DNA from: Alphaproteobacteria bacterium UBA7314
GTDB lineage: Bacteria > Pseudomonadota > Alphaproteobacteria > MPNO01 > UBA830
Direction: 5' to 3'
Assembly (NCBI GenBank): GCA_002471575.1
Contig: DKQG01000046.1
Coordinates: 116,419 to 180,418, forward strand
Length of the DNA: 64,000 nucleotides
The translations under genes were made by a program, and so were the position numbers. Of the stretch, positions 43,133 through 51,526 are shown piece after piece. Under the pieces are notes generated by a model. The model ran no database searches. It worked only from the letters and a program-made list of their open reading frames with translations, and was not told the DNA's origin. The stretch's first letter is position 1; each line of letters begins with the position of its first letter.

Positions 43133-43926
43133 CTACTCCCGAAAACCGGGGTCGATAGCTTCCACTTTCCGCACCATAGCCTGAAAATCGCGGTCGCCTA
43201 CGGGTTCGTCTCCGGGCGGCGGGCGGTTCTCTGCCCAGCCCTGCGCCATTTTTAGGCATTCCTCTATCGGCGGCTCTTTCAGCGTTGCGCCGGATGACAT
43301 TGCCGCGACCTGGATTTCGCAGGCGCGTTCCAGGTAGTGGTGCAGCAGGAAGCATTCTGGGATCGAGCGACCCGTGATCAGGGTGCCGTGGTTTTCCAGA
43401 AACATGACGTGTTTGTCTCCGAGATCGGCGATCAGACGGGGTCCCTCCTCGTCCTTGTGCACCAGTCCTTCATAGCGGTGGTAGGCCACCTGCCCAGCAA
43501 ACCGCATCGAAGACTGCGAAATAAACTTCAGTCCGCAATCCATGGCAGAAACCGCTGCACCGGCGGTTGTGTGCAAATGCATTGTGGCGTTTACGTCGGG
43601 TCGTGCATCGAGGACAGATCCGTGAATGCGAGGTCCCGCAGGGCTCGACGTGTGCTCGGTTTCGTAAACTAATTTACGGCTTTCGTCATAACAGCAGAGG
43701 TTCGACGCCGTAATTTCCGAAAACAGCAGCGCGGTCGGTTTGATCAGGAAATGATTTGGCGCATCCGGCACACGGGCGGAGAAGTGATTGCCGTCAGGTC
43801 TTCCAATCCCATATAGGCGGCAATTCGGTAAAGCGCGGCGAGCTGGACACGCATGTTCCATTCGGCCCCCGATACCCGGTCCCGCATGGACGGGACATTT
43901 GCGGACGGCATAGCAACGACATTCAT
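43133..43926 (-). pseudogene. Class II aldolase/adducin-family gene with a one-base frameshift
   Basis: From the ATG at 43926 (behind GGGAGAAGG) the frame reads MNVVAMPSANVPSMRDRVSG, VQLAALYRIAAYMGLEDLTA and then loses homology; from about 43790 the match continues in another frame as NHFSARVPDAPNHFLIKPTA, LLFSEITASNL, ATMHLHTTAGAAVSAMDCGL (zinc His-x-His) and MFLENHGTLITGRS (third His) to the stop at 43133. One missing base at DLTA|NHFS explains it. All catalytic residues are otherwise present, so this is either a very recent loss or a sequence error. Confidence 0.8.
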
Positions 43927-44193
43927 GGCCTTCTCCCTAAATGACGCAGGAATCTTGCGTTGCGACAGCAGCAACGTCAATGCCTTGCTGGTCTCATCGG
44001 TTTGTTGAGCTTTTGGCCAACGAAGTATCGCATACCCGGCACAGTCATGGTGTTCGCTGGGACACGGACAGGATGCTGCTCCCGGTTCCAGAGGTACCCA
44101 GTTTGACAATCGCTGGCTTGTCACCGACTTTACGTCCGGGGACGTCATGATCGCGAAACCAAGGCTACTTATATTTTTCGGCCTCGGCATGAT

Positions 44194-44619
44194 CTAGCTC
44201 GGACTGTTATGGAGCTCCGTCTGACCGGTCTGCGCCGTCGCCTCGATTTCCACCATCATGTCGGGATGCGCCAGGCGCGATATCTCTACCAGGGTCAGGG
44301 CCGGCGCCGCCGTCATCGCTCGTTCCAGCCCAGTACCGCCCTCCCGTCGGGCCGCGACAAAAGATACGATATCTGTCACGAAGACGGTAAACTTCACGAC
44401 GTCAGCGAACCCGGCGCCGCCCGCCTGAAGCACGTCTTCCATATTGGAAAGCGTTTGTCGGATCTGCATCGCCATGTCGCCGGCGCCGACAAGATCTCCA
44501 TTTTCATCGCGCGGCGTGATTCCGGAGGTGAACAGAAACTCGCCGGATGCTCGGATACCAGCGCTGTGGGCATTGGCAACTTGGGACTTCTTACCGGTAG
44601 AGATGTTATGGCGGGGCAT
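44194..44619 (-). CDS. RidA (YjgF) family protein
   Basis: A 141-residue Rid protein: EFLFTSGITPRDENGDLVGA, MAMQIRQTLSNMEDVLQAGG, DVVKFTVFVTDIVSFVAARR and APALTLVEISRLAHPDMMVE. The Arg of classic RidA (PARxxV) is replaced, here PALTLV, so it probably belongs to an Rid subgroup not deaminating 2-aminoacrylate. The next upstream genes on the same strand encode a b-type cytochrome and another Rid-like protein, so it closes an operon of unknown purpose. The 268 bases between it and the aldolase remnant show nothing. Confidence 0.83.
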   Translation of the reverse strand: MPRHNISTGKKSQVANAHSAGIRASGEFLFTSGITPRDENGDLVGAGDMAMQIRQTLSNMEDVLQAGGAGFADVVKFTVFVTDIVSFVAARREGGTGLERAMTAAPALTLVEISRLAHPDMMVEIEATAQTGQTELHNSPS

Positions 44620-44630
44620 GCTGCAGCAAC

Positions 44631-45101
44631 CTATTCGTCTGTTTGACGAGTGCAGGCGTGATACAGCATCAATCGCGCCAGTGGTCGCTTAAAGGCCAGC
44701 AGACAGAGCGCGTGCAGAATGAACAGAACGACCACGAGGTTGTAAAACGCCTCGTGCATTTCATACATGAAGCCATCATCAGTCACAGCCGCTCTGTCGA
44801 TCAGCAAACACGTCGCTGTGGCGCCGACCAGCGCGATCGTAATCCAGAAAATCAGCGTCTGGCTTACACCCAAATGACGCCGCCATCGGCCGAACCGGAG
44901 CCATGTGAAATCGGGGTAGAAACGATTGAGGCAAAGCTGGCAGGGGTTCAACAGCACCCAAAGCAGGCGCAGTGCGATAATCGCCGCCACGCCGTAACCC
45001 AGAATATCTTGCACGACCCCGAAATCGCCCGAGATGAAGGCAAGGATGGTCAGCGTCGCAAGGTTGACGTGAAAGACACGGATGTGCTGCTTCAGACCCA
45101 T
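44631..45101 (-). CDS. Cytochrome b561/b6-domain membrane protein
   Basis: A 156-residue membrane protein with four segments, in line with Ni/Fe-hydrogenase-type cytochrome b and b561 families. Candidate haem ligands are His in IRVFHVNLATLTILA and in YEMHEAFYNLVVVLFILHAL (two His). The segment ALRLLWVLLNPCQLCLNRFY is the conserved RxxWxxxxP area. It is shorter than the usual 180-200 residues but has all four helices. It may pass electrons between quinone and a periplasmic partner; the partner is not visible. It lies between two Rid-like genes on the same strand. Confidence 0.72.
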   Translation of the reverse strand: MGLKQHIRVFHVNLATLTILAFISGDFGVVQDILGYGVAAIIALRLLWVLLNPCQLCLNRFYPDFTWLRFGRWRRHLGVSQTLIFWITIALVGATATCLLIDRAAVTDDGFMYEMHEAFYNLVVVLFILHALCLLAFKRPLARLMLYHACTRQTDE

Positions 45102-45121
45102 CGCGCGACCCCGTCTGCAGG

Positions 45122-45877
45122 TCAGACCAGAACGCGTTCAGTGTGAACGCCGCGAACATCCATTTCGTATTCCAGGCCTACAACCGGAGGTCGAGCGTAA
45201 ACCCAGGTCAGACCTGCTGCGGCGGCCCCGCGCGATACCAGTTCGTCGCCGAGAAACGGATGCAGATCATGGATGGTGTAGGCATGGGTGACGGTTGATT
45301 GCGACCACCCAACGCCAAGGGCCGTCATCCGCGTCTCCATAGCGCCGATAACGTATTGCGCCTTCTCCAGAATGGCGTCGTCCGACGTTTCGCCGAGCCG
45401 AATGATGCGCTCTTCGTATGTGGCGCCACCTTCCGGCGATTCCGCCGAACCGGCGATTACAAAACTGGGCGCTGCACCGGCATCAGCGGGTACGGTATAG
45501 CTGAATGCATTAAAGCTCGGTCCGGGCGGACCGTTTATTTCCGGGCAAACGTTGGAACGGGCAACCGGGTTTTCGTCATCCTTGAAAATACCCCAGCGCT
45601 CCAGCGTTCCGACATAGACGCGGTTGAAATCGATAAATCCCTGTTCCGAAAACGGCTCCGGAGAACGAAGTTCGCAAGCTGCAAACGAAGTATAGGGTCG
45701 GCCGATCTCGTCGAGATAGGCTTCGATTCGGGCAAAGCCTTCTTCCAGCGGCACCGGCGTCTGGAACCGTACGCGCTCGATCGCGAAACCGTCCTCCGCG
45801 GCAACGCCGCCGGAGTACTGGAAAGGTCCTCGGACATAGCGGTATCCGCCGGGTTCGAATATGGCTGTTTCGGTCAT
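45122..45877 (-). CDS. Two-domain Rid-like protein
   Basis: A 251-residue protein that I read as tandem Rid/chorismate mutase-like domains: first half VPLEEGFARIEAYLDEIGRP, CELRSPEPFSEQGFIDFNRV and YVGTLERWGIF; second half APSFVIAGSAESPEGGATYE, YVIGAMETRMTALGVGWSQS and VTHAYTIHDLHPFLGDELVS. Uncharacterised proteins of this kind accompany oxygenase clusters. Single-copy Rid proteins are about 130 residues, so the length fits a duplication. First gene of a three-gene minus-strand unit (45877-44194). Confidence 0.6.
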   Translation of the reverse strand: MTETAIFEPGGYRYVRGPFQYSGGVAAEDGFAIERVRFQTPVPLEEGFARIEAYLDEIGRPYTSFAACELRSPEPFSEQGFIDFNRVYVGTLERWGIFKDDENPVARSNVCPEINGPPGPSFNAFSYTVPADAGAAPSFVIAGSAESPEGGATYEERIIRLGETSDDAILEKAQYVIGAMETRMTALGVGWSQSTVTHAYTIHDLHPFLGDELVSRGAAAAGLTWVYARPPVVGLEYEMDVRGVHTERVLV

Positions 45878-45926
45878 TTATAGATCCTCCTTTGCTGCCG
45901 AACGGTATCGGCTCGGTGTTCGGCGA

Positions 45927-46844
45927 TCAACTTCGCTTCCGCGCCTCTACCTCGGCGATGTAATAGGTGCTGGCAACGATGATCAGCGCACCGACACCGG
46001 TCCAGATCGACGGAATTTCAGCGAAAAGGAAATAGCCGAACAGCGCGGCATAAATCAGGCGTACGTTTTCAGCCGGACCCACCGCATTGGCCTCGCCGAC
46101 GGCAAAGGCGCGCATGAAGCCGAAGATGCCGAGCGTAGTCAGCCCACCGATACCGATCAGCTTCAGCCACTCGATTCCGACCGGCATGGTCCAGACATAG
46201 GCTGCCGGCCCAAGAAACAGCAACACGCCGCCGATGTGATAGTAGAACAAAATTCGTCCCGTCGGTTCAGTCTTTGACAACTTGCGTATCAGGACATTGG
46301 CAATAGCAAACGTCAGCGCCGAAGCGACGGCGACCAGTGCCAGCGGATCGAAGGCATCCGCACCCGGCCGCACCAGGACCAGCACTCCGATGAACCCGAC
46401 GATAGTCGCCGACCATCGTTGCCTTGTTACGACTTCATGCAAAACGAATACGGCTACCACGGTGGTGAAAAGCGGCTTTGAGAACATAAAGGCCGTCGCC
46501 TCCGCCAGCGGCATGTAGATCACTGTAATGAAAATCCCGAGTTGCGCCGCAAAGGCGAGAAACATCCGCAGCAGGTGCAGCGGCAACCGTTCGGTTTTCA
46601 TGTTTGCGGTACCCAGCCCGATAAAAACGGGGACCAGAAAAATCAGCCCGCACCCATATCGAAAAAACGAGATCTGAAGCGGATCGAACCTCCCGCCCAA
46701 CGACTTGACGAACACATCCACAACGGCAAAGAGAAACGCCCCCATGCTGAGCCAAATAATGCCGCGGAAATTGGGCGGCAGGCGGAGCCAGAAATTAGAA
46801 GGTGGTAGCGTGGAGGACGCATGGGGAGAAGGCATGCCCTTCAA
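45927..46844 (-). CDS. EamA/DMT-family transporter
   Basis: A 305-residue DMT carrier with two EamA repeats of five segments: RGIIWLSMGAFLFAVVDVFV, ATAFMFSKPLFTTVVAVFVL, ALVAVASALTFAIANVLIRK and AENVRLIYAALFGYFLFAEI. It parallels the protein at 36123 (for example both have a basic/PxNFRG lead-in and R.IYA.LFG end), so they are paralogues of one subfamily. The protein ends in a basic ARKRS tail on the cytoplasmic side. Cargo unknown; context is the Rid-cytochrome unit 50 bases downstream. Confidence 0.86.
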   Translation of the reverse strand: MKGMPSPHASSTLPPSNFWLRLPPNFRGIIWLSMGAFLFAVVDVFVKSLGGRFDPLQISFFRYGCGLIFLVPVFIGLGTANMKTERLPLHLLRMFLAFAAQLGIFITVIYMPLAEATAFMFSKPLFTTVVAVFVLHEVVTRQRWSATIVGFIGVLVLVRPGADAFDPLALVAVASALTFAIANVLIRKLSKTEPTGRILFYYHIGGVLLFLGPAAYVWTMPVGIEWLKLIGIGGLTTLGIFGFMRAFAVGEANAVGPAENVRLIYAALFGYFLFAEIPSIWTGVGALIIVASTYYIAEVEARKRS

Positions 46845-46878
46845 TGGACTAAGTGCGGCAGCGGCGCAAGGGACGTGC

Positions 46879-48555
46879 CTACACCAGCCCGAACCCTCCA
46901 GCCTCCTCGGCAGTCATGTCCTTGGCTTCGGGGCCGAACGGGATATCGTCAGCTTTGGTGGGACGCGGTGGCGGCGGGGGTTTGGAGATAACTGTTTCGG
47001 TGGTCAGAAACAGCGCAGCCACCGAGTTGGCTGCTTCAAGCGCGGCGACCGTGACACGCGCCGGATCGACGACGCCAGTCTGCATTAGATCGCCGTAACA
47101 CCCGTTATTCGCATCGAATCCATGATGCGGATTTCTCAATTCCGCCAGCGCCGCAGATACCATATGCCCGTCGTATCCCGCATTCTCGGCGATCCGCATC
47201 GCGGGAGACGCAAGAGCTTGGCGCAAGATACGGGCGGCAGCCCGCTGTTCGCCTGTGCCGTCATTCGTCAGAACTCGGCATGCATGAATATACGCCGCGC
47301 CACCGCCCGGCAGAATACCGTCTATCGCCGCCGCCCGGACCGCACTGGCAGCATCGTCGGCACGGTCGCGCCGTTCGTTGATTTCCACTTCGCTGGCGCC
47401 GCCGACACGGACCACGGCAACACCGCCTGTCAGCTTGGCGAGACGTTCGCGCAGCGTCTTTTCCTGGAAGGGCGTATTGCCTTCTAGGCCCTGTTCGGCG
47501 CGGATGCTGTCGGCCCGGCGTTCCACGGCGGCGAGATCGCCCGCGCCGCCGATGATTGTTGTCGTGTCTTTAGTAAGCATGATCCGCGCCGCGCCGCCCA
47601 GCACGCCCGCATCGATGACCGAAAGATCGTCGCCTCGGCGCTCGGATACTAGTGTCGCCCCGGTCAGCAGAGCCACGTCCTCCAGCGCGTCGCGGCGGCG
47701 ATCGCCGAACAAAGGTCCCTTACCCGCGACGACGCGCAGGTTGTTTTTGATCTTGTTGACCGCCAGCGTCTGAAGCGCTTCGCCCCTCACCGCCTCGGCC
47801 ACAATCAGAAGCGGACGGTTCGCCCGCACCGCAGCCTCGAGCGGTTTCAACAGCGGCGTATGGCTTTCCAGCGTATGTTCCGTGAGCAGGATCAGGGGAT
47901 TGTCGTAACGGCACTCGGTGGTGAACGCATCAGTCATGAAATAGGGAGAAAAGTATCCGCCTTCCCATTGCAGGCCGTTGAGCTTTTCCCAAGTAGTCTC
48001 GAAGACCCCACCGCCCTCGACCGATACGACGCCGTCGGTGCCGACTGTATCGAAAGCCTCGGCGATAGTCGCGCCAAGTTCCGACTCTCCGTTCGCCGAT
48101 ATTGTCGCGATACGCTCGTAATCCACTCGGCCACGCACCGACAACGCCATCCGGCGCAGCTCGGCAACTACCCCGACGACGCCATCCTGCAGAGCCAACC
48201 GCAAAGCCATGGGATCGTACCCGGCCGCGACCGCTCTAAGTCCTTCCGCCGCCAGCGCCCGCGCCAGCACGATAGTGGTCGAGGTACCGTCTCCGATTTC
48301 CTCGCCCACCCGCTGGCCGGCCCGCCGCATCAGGCGAAGTCCCATTTGCTCATGACGGCCAGCAACTTCCAGAGTGTCCGCAACAGTCACGCCATCCTTG
48401 GTCACGCGTGGCGCAGCCGTTCCGTCTTTTGCTTCGATCAGCACCGTGCGCCCGCGCGGCCCCAGCGTCACCGCCACGGTATTGGCCAGAAAATCGGCAC
48501 CGCGCAGCATGGCACGTTGGGCGTCAAGGCCGAATTTTATCGAAACAGATGCCAT
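46879..48555 (-). CDS. Divergent orphan GroEL-like chaperonin with proline-rich tail
   Basis: A 558-residue group I chaperonin subunit. Kept features: VAVTLGPRGRTVLIEAKDG, ATP-binding Asp in EEIGDGTSTTIVLARA, YFSPYF, GDRRRDALEDVALLTGATLV, LTGGVAVVRVGGASEVEIN and GILPGGGAAYIHA. It departs from housekeeping GroEL by low overall similarity and by its C-terminus, which lacks the GGM repeats and instead has ISKPPPPPRPTKADDIPFGP. No groES lies next to it. In actinobacteria a comparable second GroEL (MimG) helps fold an oxygenase, so a dedicated role for the many oxygenases here is a reasonable guess. Confidence 0.9.
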   Translation of the reverse strand: MASVSIKFGLDAQRAMLRGADFLANTVAVTLGPRGRTVLIEAKDGTAAPRVTKDGVTVADTLEVAGRHEQMGLRLMRRAGQRVGEEIGDGTSTTIVLARALAAEGLRAVAAGYDPMALRLALQDGVVGVVAELRRMALSVRGRVDYERIATISANGESELGATIAEAFDTVGTDGVVSVEGGGVFETTWEKLNGLQWEGGYFSPYFMTDAFTTECRYDNPLILLTEHTLESHTPLLKPLEAAVRANRPLLIVAEAVRGEALQTLAVNKIKNNLRVVAGKGPLFGDRRRDALEDVALLTGATLVSERRGDDLSVIDAGVLGGAARIMLTKDTTTIIGGAGDLAAVERRADSIRAEQGLEGNTPFQEKTLRERLAKLTGGVAVVRVGGASEVEINERRDRADDAASAVRAAAIDGILPGGGAAYIHACRVLTNDGTGEQRAAARILRQALASPAMRIAENAGYDGHMVSAALAELRNPHHGFDANNGCYGDLMQTGVVDPARVTVAALEAANSVAALFLTTETVISKPPPPPRPTKADDIPFGPEAKDMTAEEAGGFGLV

Positions 48556-48673
48556 GGGGCGGTTTAGCGGGAAGGCCGTTCACACACAACCGCTCCATCA
48601 AACATCAAACTATCACCTTTGGATTTGACCCGCGGGTACCAAACAAAACTGTGGAATGCTATGCGATAGGCTG

Positions 48674-49048
48674 TCACCGCCGCCGAAAGGCTAGCCAGCA
48701 TGTAAATAGCAAGACAAACGACAACCCGCCCGATGCCAGTACTGCGACCAACGCACGCCCAGTCGTCACCTCAAAATTACGGAATACCCTCTCGCTGGAA
48801 AAGCGAGTATCGGGTCCCGCTGTCAGCCTGACATATAAATTGGAGCCAACAAGCACCGCGGTCAGATCAACAACCGCTTGCAAAACTTACACGCCATCTA
48901 CAAACACGCCCAATTCCCTCTCGGCGGTGTTGGAGTTTAGCTGGTAGCTTTCGGTCGACAGTCCGGGCGGCGATTTCGGGTAAACTTGCCGATCAACCTT
49001 TACCGCGCGAAGGTATCCGGCCCATGTAGCCGGATACCGTCCGCACGG
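48674..49048 (-). pseudogene. Possible broken gene for a surface protein with C-terminal membrane anchor
   Basis: On the minus strand one frame reads AVKVDRQVYPKSPPGLSTES, YQLNSNTAERELGVFVDGV, TAA, VLQAVVDLTAVLVGSNLYVR, then FSSERVFRNFEVTTGR and ALVAVLASGGLSFVLLFTCW followed by LAFRRR and stop. The protein-like composition on both sides of a single TAA, and the hydrophobic-plus-arginine end, suggest a decayed secreted protein with an anchor. No start codon or family could be fixed. The downstream half alone (69 codons from a TTG at 48883) might also be a small membrane protein. Confidence 0.35.
49012..49038. repeat. 10-bp perfect inverted repeat, possible terminator hairpin
   Basis: GGTATCCGGC (49012-49021) and GCCGGATACC (49029-49038) pair perfectly around a 7-base loop. 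It lies 24 bases beyond the stop of the aspartate dehydrogenase gene, so a transcription end for that operon is likely, though no long T run follows on the minus strand. Confidence 0.55.
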
Positions 49049-49061
49049 GTAGCGCCCGATC

Positions 49062-49865
49062 CTAGCCGCCGATTTCTACCGGCCCTGCTCGACGCCGGAT
49101 CTCGGCAATCACGGAATGAGCAGCAAGGGTTGAAGTTTTGGGGTTGTCCGGCAAAGGTTTACCACGGATTTCGATATCAATCGTGCCGAATGCGCCCTCT
49201 GCGTGCACATGATGAATATTTCCGCCGGCTGCCGGGTCAGCTACCAGGCGGACTTCCGTTGCCCCGAAACCCGCGCCAGCTATGGCAATGGTCGCGGCCA
49301 CATTCGCATTCTGGGGATACCGCGTCGCCGCCTCGTCCGCACCACCCTGATAGAGCGTCGTTTCACTGGTCAACGCGTCGAGATCGGCAACATCTTCCGC
49401 CGGTGTTCCCTTCCAGGCGCCGGGTGGCTTACGAGACGTGTAGGATACCTTGTGCAGCCCGCCAACCCGGGCTGCTGCCAATGCATCCGCCCCCGCTACA
49501 GCCCCTGCGGCCAGCACGAGCTTCGCGCCCCCCGTCTCCGCAGCCGCAACAAGATCGGCGTATAGACTGGCATCCGCTAACACACCGATCGAAATCACCA
49601 GAAAATCCATCCCGCGGCGCAGCGCGTCAGCGCCGTAGTCGCGGACGCCCGAATGCCCGGCGCATTCCGCTACGAGGTCGGGTCTCACGGTCAGATCACG
49701 AAAAGATGAAACAACCTCGATCCCGCGCGCCGATACCGCATCGCGCACCTCGTCAACCCGGCTGGGCCGCACCATTATGGCGACAATCCGCGCGTCCTCT
49801 TCCGGCTGAATGTGTTTGAGTATTTCCTGCGCTATCGCGCCATAACCGATCAATAATACATCCAT
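49062..49865 (-). CDS. L-aspartate dehydrogenase-family protein
   Basis: A 267-residue member of the aspartate dehydrogenase (NadX) family, NAD(P)-dependent enzymes that interconvert an amino acid and its oxo or imino acid. Features: LLIGYGAIAQEILKHI (nucleotide fold), VAECAGHSGVRDYG, KLVLAAGAVAGADALAAARV, YPQNANVAATIAIAGAGFGA and GNIHHVHAEGAFGTIDIEIR with the family His. Last gene of an SDR-TPP enzyme-dehydrogenase operon; it starts within the stop of the TPP gene. Since no quinolinate synthase genes are adjacent, a catabolic role with the TPP enzyme is more likely than NAD synthesis. Confidence 0.85.
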   Translation of the reverse strand: MDVLLIGYGAIAQEILKHIQPEEDARIVAIMVRPSRVDEVRDAVSARGIEVVSSFRDLTVRPDLVAECAGHSGVRDYGADALRRGMDFLVISIGVLADASLYADLVAAAETGGAKLVLAAGAVAGADALAAARVGGLHKVSYTSRKPPGAWKGTPAEDVADLDALTSETTLYQGGADEAATRYPQNANVAATIAIAGAGFGATEVRLVADPAAGGNIHHVHAEGAFGTIDIEIRGKPLPDNPKTSTLAAHSVIAEIRRRAGPVEIGG

Positions 49866-51526
49866 TATTTTTCGTCCGGTGCTGTTTTGACAGGTGGGCC
49901 GGCGAAGGCCTCGGCAAATTCACCGATTGACGACATATCGACTTCGATCAGCGCAGGGCCATCGACCTCAAACGCGCTCGTCAGAACCTCGGAAATATCC
50001 CCGGCGGTGTCGACTCTCCAGTGCGGAATACCGAGGGAGTCGCACAGCACCCCCCAGTCAGGTCCAAGAATATCGACATACGCGCGGCGGCCGCCGTAAT
50101 GCGCATCGGCAATATTCTTGATCACGCCGTACCCGCCGTCATTCATCAGCAGGATCGCAATATCCGCATTTTCTTGCTTTGCGGTCGCCAGCTCACCCAG
50201 CGTGACCGCAAAGCCTCCATCACCCGCCAATATGAGCGTCTTACGTCCCTCTGCCTGAACGCCCAGCGCCGCCCCGATTCCCATTGGCAAGCCCTGTCCG
50301 ATGCCGCCGCCCAGCGCGTGCACGCCATCCCGCGGTCCGTCGAGCGGCGGCAACCGATTGCCCCAGATGGTATTCGACAGGGTGATATCACGTACCCAGA
50401 CGAAATCGCGCGGCACGGCGTCCAGAACCGCATCGACAACTTCGTTATAGGGGCCAAGCGCTTTGCGCATGCCGGCTTCTGCGCCTTCACGGGCCCCTTG
50501 GATATCCTTAGTGAACCCCTTGTCCGGCGTGAACCGTCCCTTCAGCCGGTCGGCCAGATATTCGAGACTGGTTGCGGAATCGCCGCAGATGAACATATCA
50601 ACCGGATAGGCGCGTCCTTCCGCGCGAGGGTCGGCATCAATCTGATACAGAGAATCGGGTAGTTTCAGTTTGTAAGTCAGTGTTTCGTTTGACCGTAAAC
50701 GCGACCCCACAACCAACATCGCATCGCAGGTACTGTAGAATTCCTCCGATGCGGGCTGAAGATTGAAAGCGCCCAGCGACTGATGATCGTCGCCCGGCAG
50801 TACGCCACGTCCCTGCACGCTGGTCACAACGCCAAAGCCGAGATTGGCAAGCCGAGCGACCGGATCAGTGGCATGCCGGGCGCCGCCACCGAGCCAGAGC
50901 ATCACCCGCTTTTTGTCAGCAAGCGCATCGGCCAATGCCTCGATAGACGCTTCGTCCGGCTGCGGCGCCAGCACCGGTAACGGATCGACACTGAGCGGTA
51001 TCGCCGTCAGACCTCTCTGAACATCGATCGGAATCTCGACACTGACCGGTCCCATTGGCGGCGTGAAAGCCAGCCGCACTGCTTCGCGCAGCGTGCCTAA
51101 CATGGTGTCGGGAGACCAAACTCGGAACGCGCCTTTGCCCGCTGCTCCCAACATACCAACCTGATCGGGCGCTTCATGTATAAAGCCCTTGTTCCTATCC
51201 AAGTGCTCGCTGTCGATCTGGCCGGTCAGATGAAGCAGCGGCGTTCCCGCGGTTATTGCTTCGACGACGGCGCCGCAGGCGTTGCCTGCCGCTGTCCCGG
51301 TGCTTGAGACGGCAACCCCAAGTCCGCCGCGCACGCGGGCGCTCGCATCCGCCATATTGACAGCACCACCCTCTGACCGGGCGGGAATAAATCTTATCTT
51401 GCTGCGCCGGGCGATGGCGTCAAGGATCGGCATGTTGTGAATGCTGATCACCCCGAAAGCGTGTTCAACGCCGCACCGTTCGAGAAATGCTGCGACGATA
51501 TCGCCTGCGGTTACCTGTTCAGACAT
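49865..51526 (-). CDS. Thiamine diphosphate-dependent enzyme (acetolactate synthase/decarboxylase-like)
   Basis: A 553-residue TPP enzyme: PYR domain FIPARSEGGAVNMADASARV with the activating Glu, central domain RVMLWLGGGARHATDPVARL, and PP domain LAGDGGFAVTLGELATAKQE ending in ILLMNDGGYG (metal-binding Asn). Family members make acetolactate, or decarboxylate benzoylformate, oxalyl-CoA or sulfopyruvate. It overlaps the SDR by 8 bases upstream and the aspartate dehydrogenase-like gene by one base downstream, so the three act together, perhaps on an amino acid-derived 2-oxo acid. The exact reaction is not readable. Confidence 0.84.
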   Translation of the reverse strand: MSEQVTAGDIVAAFLERCGVEHAFGVISIHNMPILDAIARRSKIRFIPARSEGGAVNMADASARVRGGLGVAVSSTGTAAGNACGAVVEAITAGTPLLHLTGQIDSEHLDRNKGFIHEAPDQVGMLGAAGKGAFRVWSPDTMLGTLREAVRLAFTPPMGPVSVEIPIDVQRGLTAIPLSVDPLPVLAPQPDEASIEALADALADKKRVMLWLGGGARHATDPVARLANLGFGVVTSVQGRGVLPGDDHQSLGAFNLQPASEEFYSTCDAMLVVGSRLRSNETLTYKLKLPDSLYQIDADPRAEGRAYPVDMFICGDSATSLEYLADRLKGRFTPDKGFTKDIQGAREGAEAGMRKALGPYNEVVDAVLDAVPRDFVWVRDITLSNTIWGNRLPPLDGPRDGVHALGGGIGQGLPMGIGAALGVQAEGRKTLILAGDGGFAVTLGELATAKQENADIAILLMNDGGYGVIKNIADAHYGGRRAYVDILGPDWGVLCDSLGIPHWRVDTAGDISEVLTSAFEVDGPALIEVDMSSIGEFAEAFAGPPVKTAPDEK

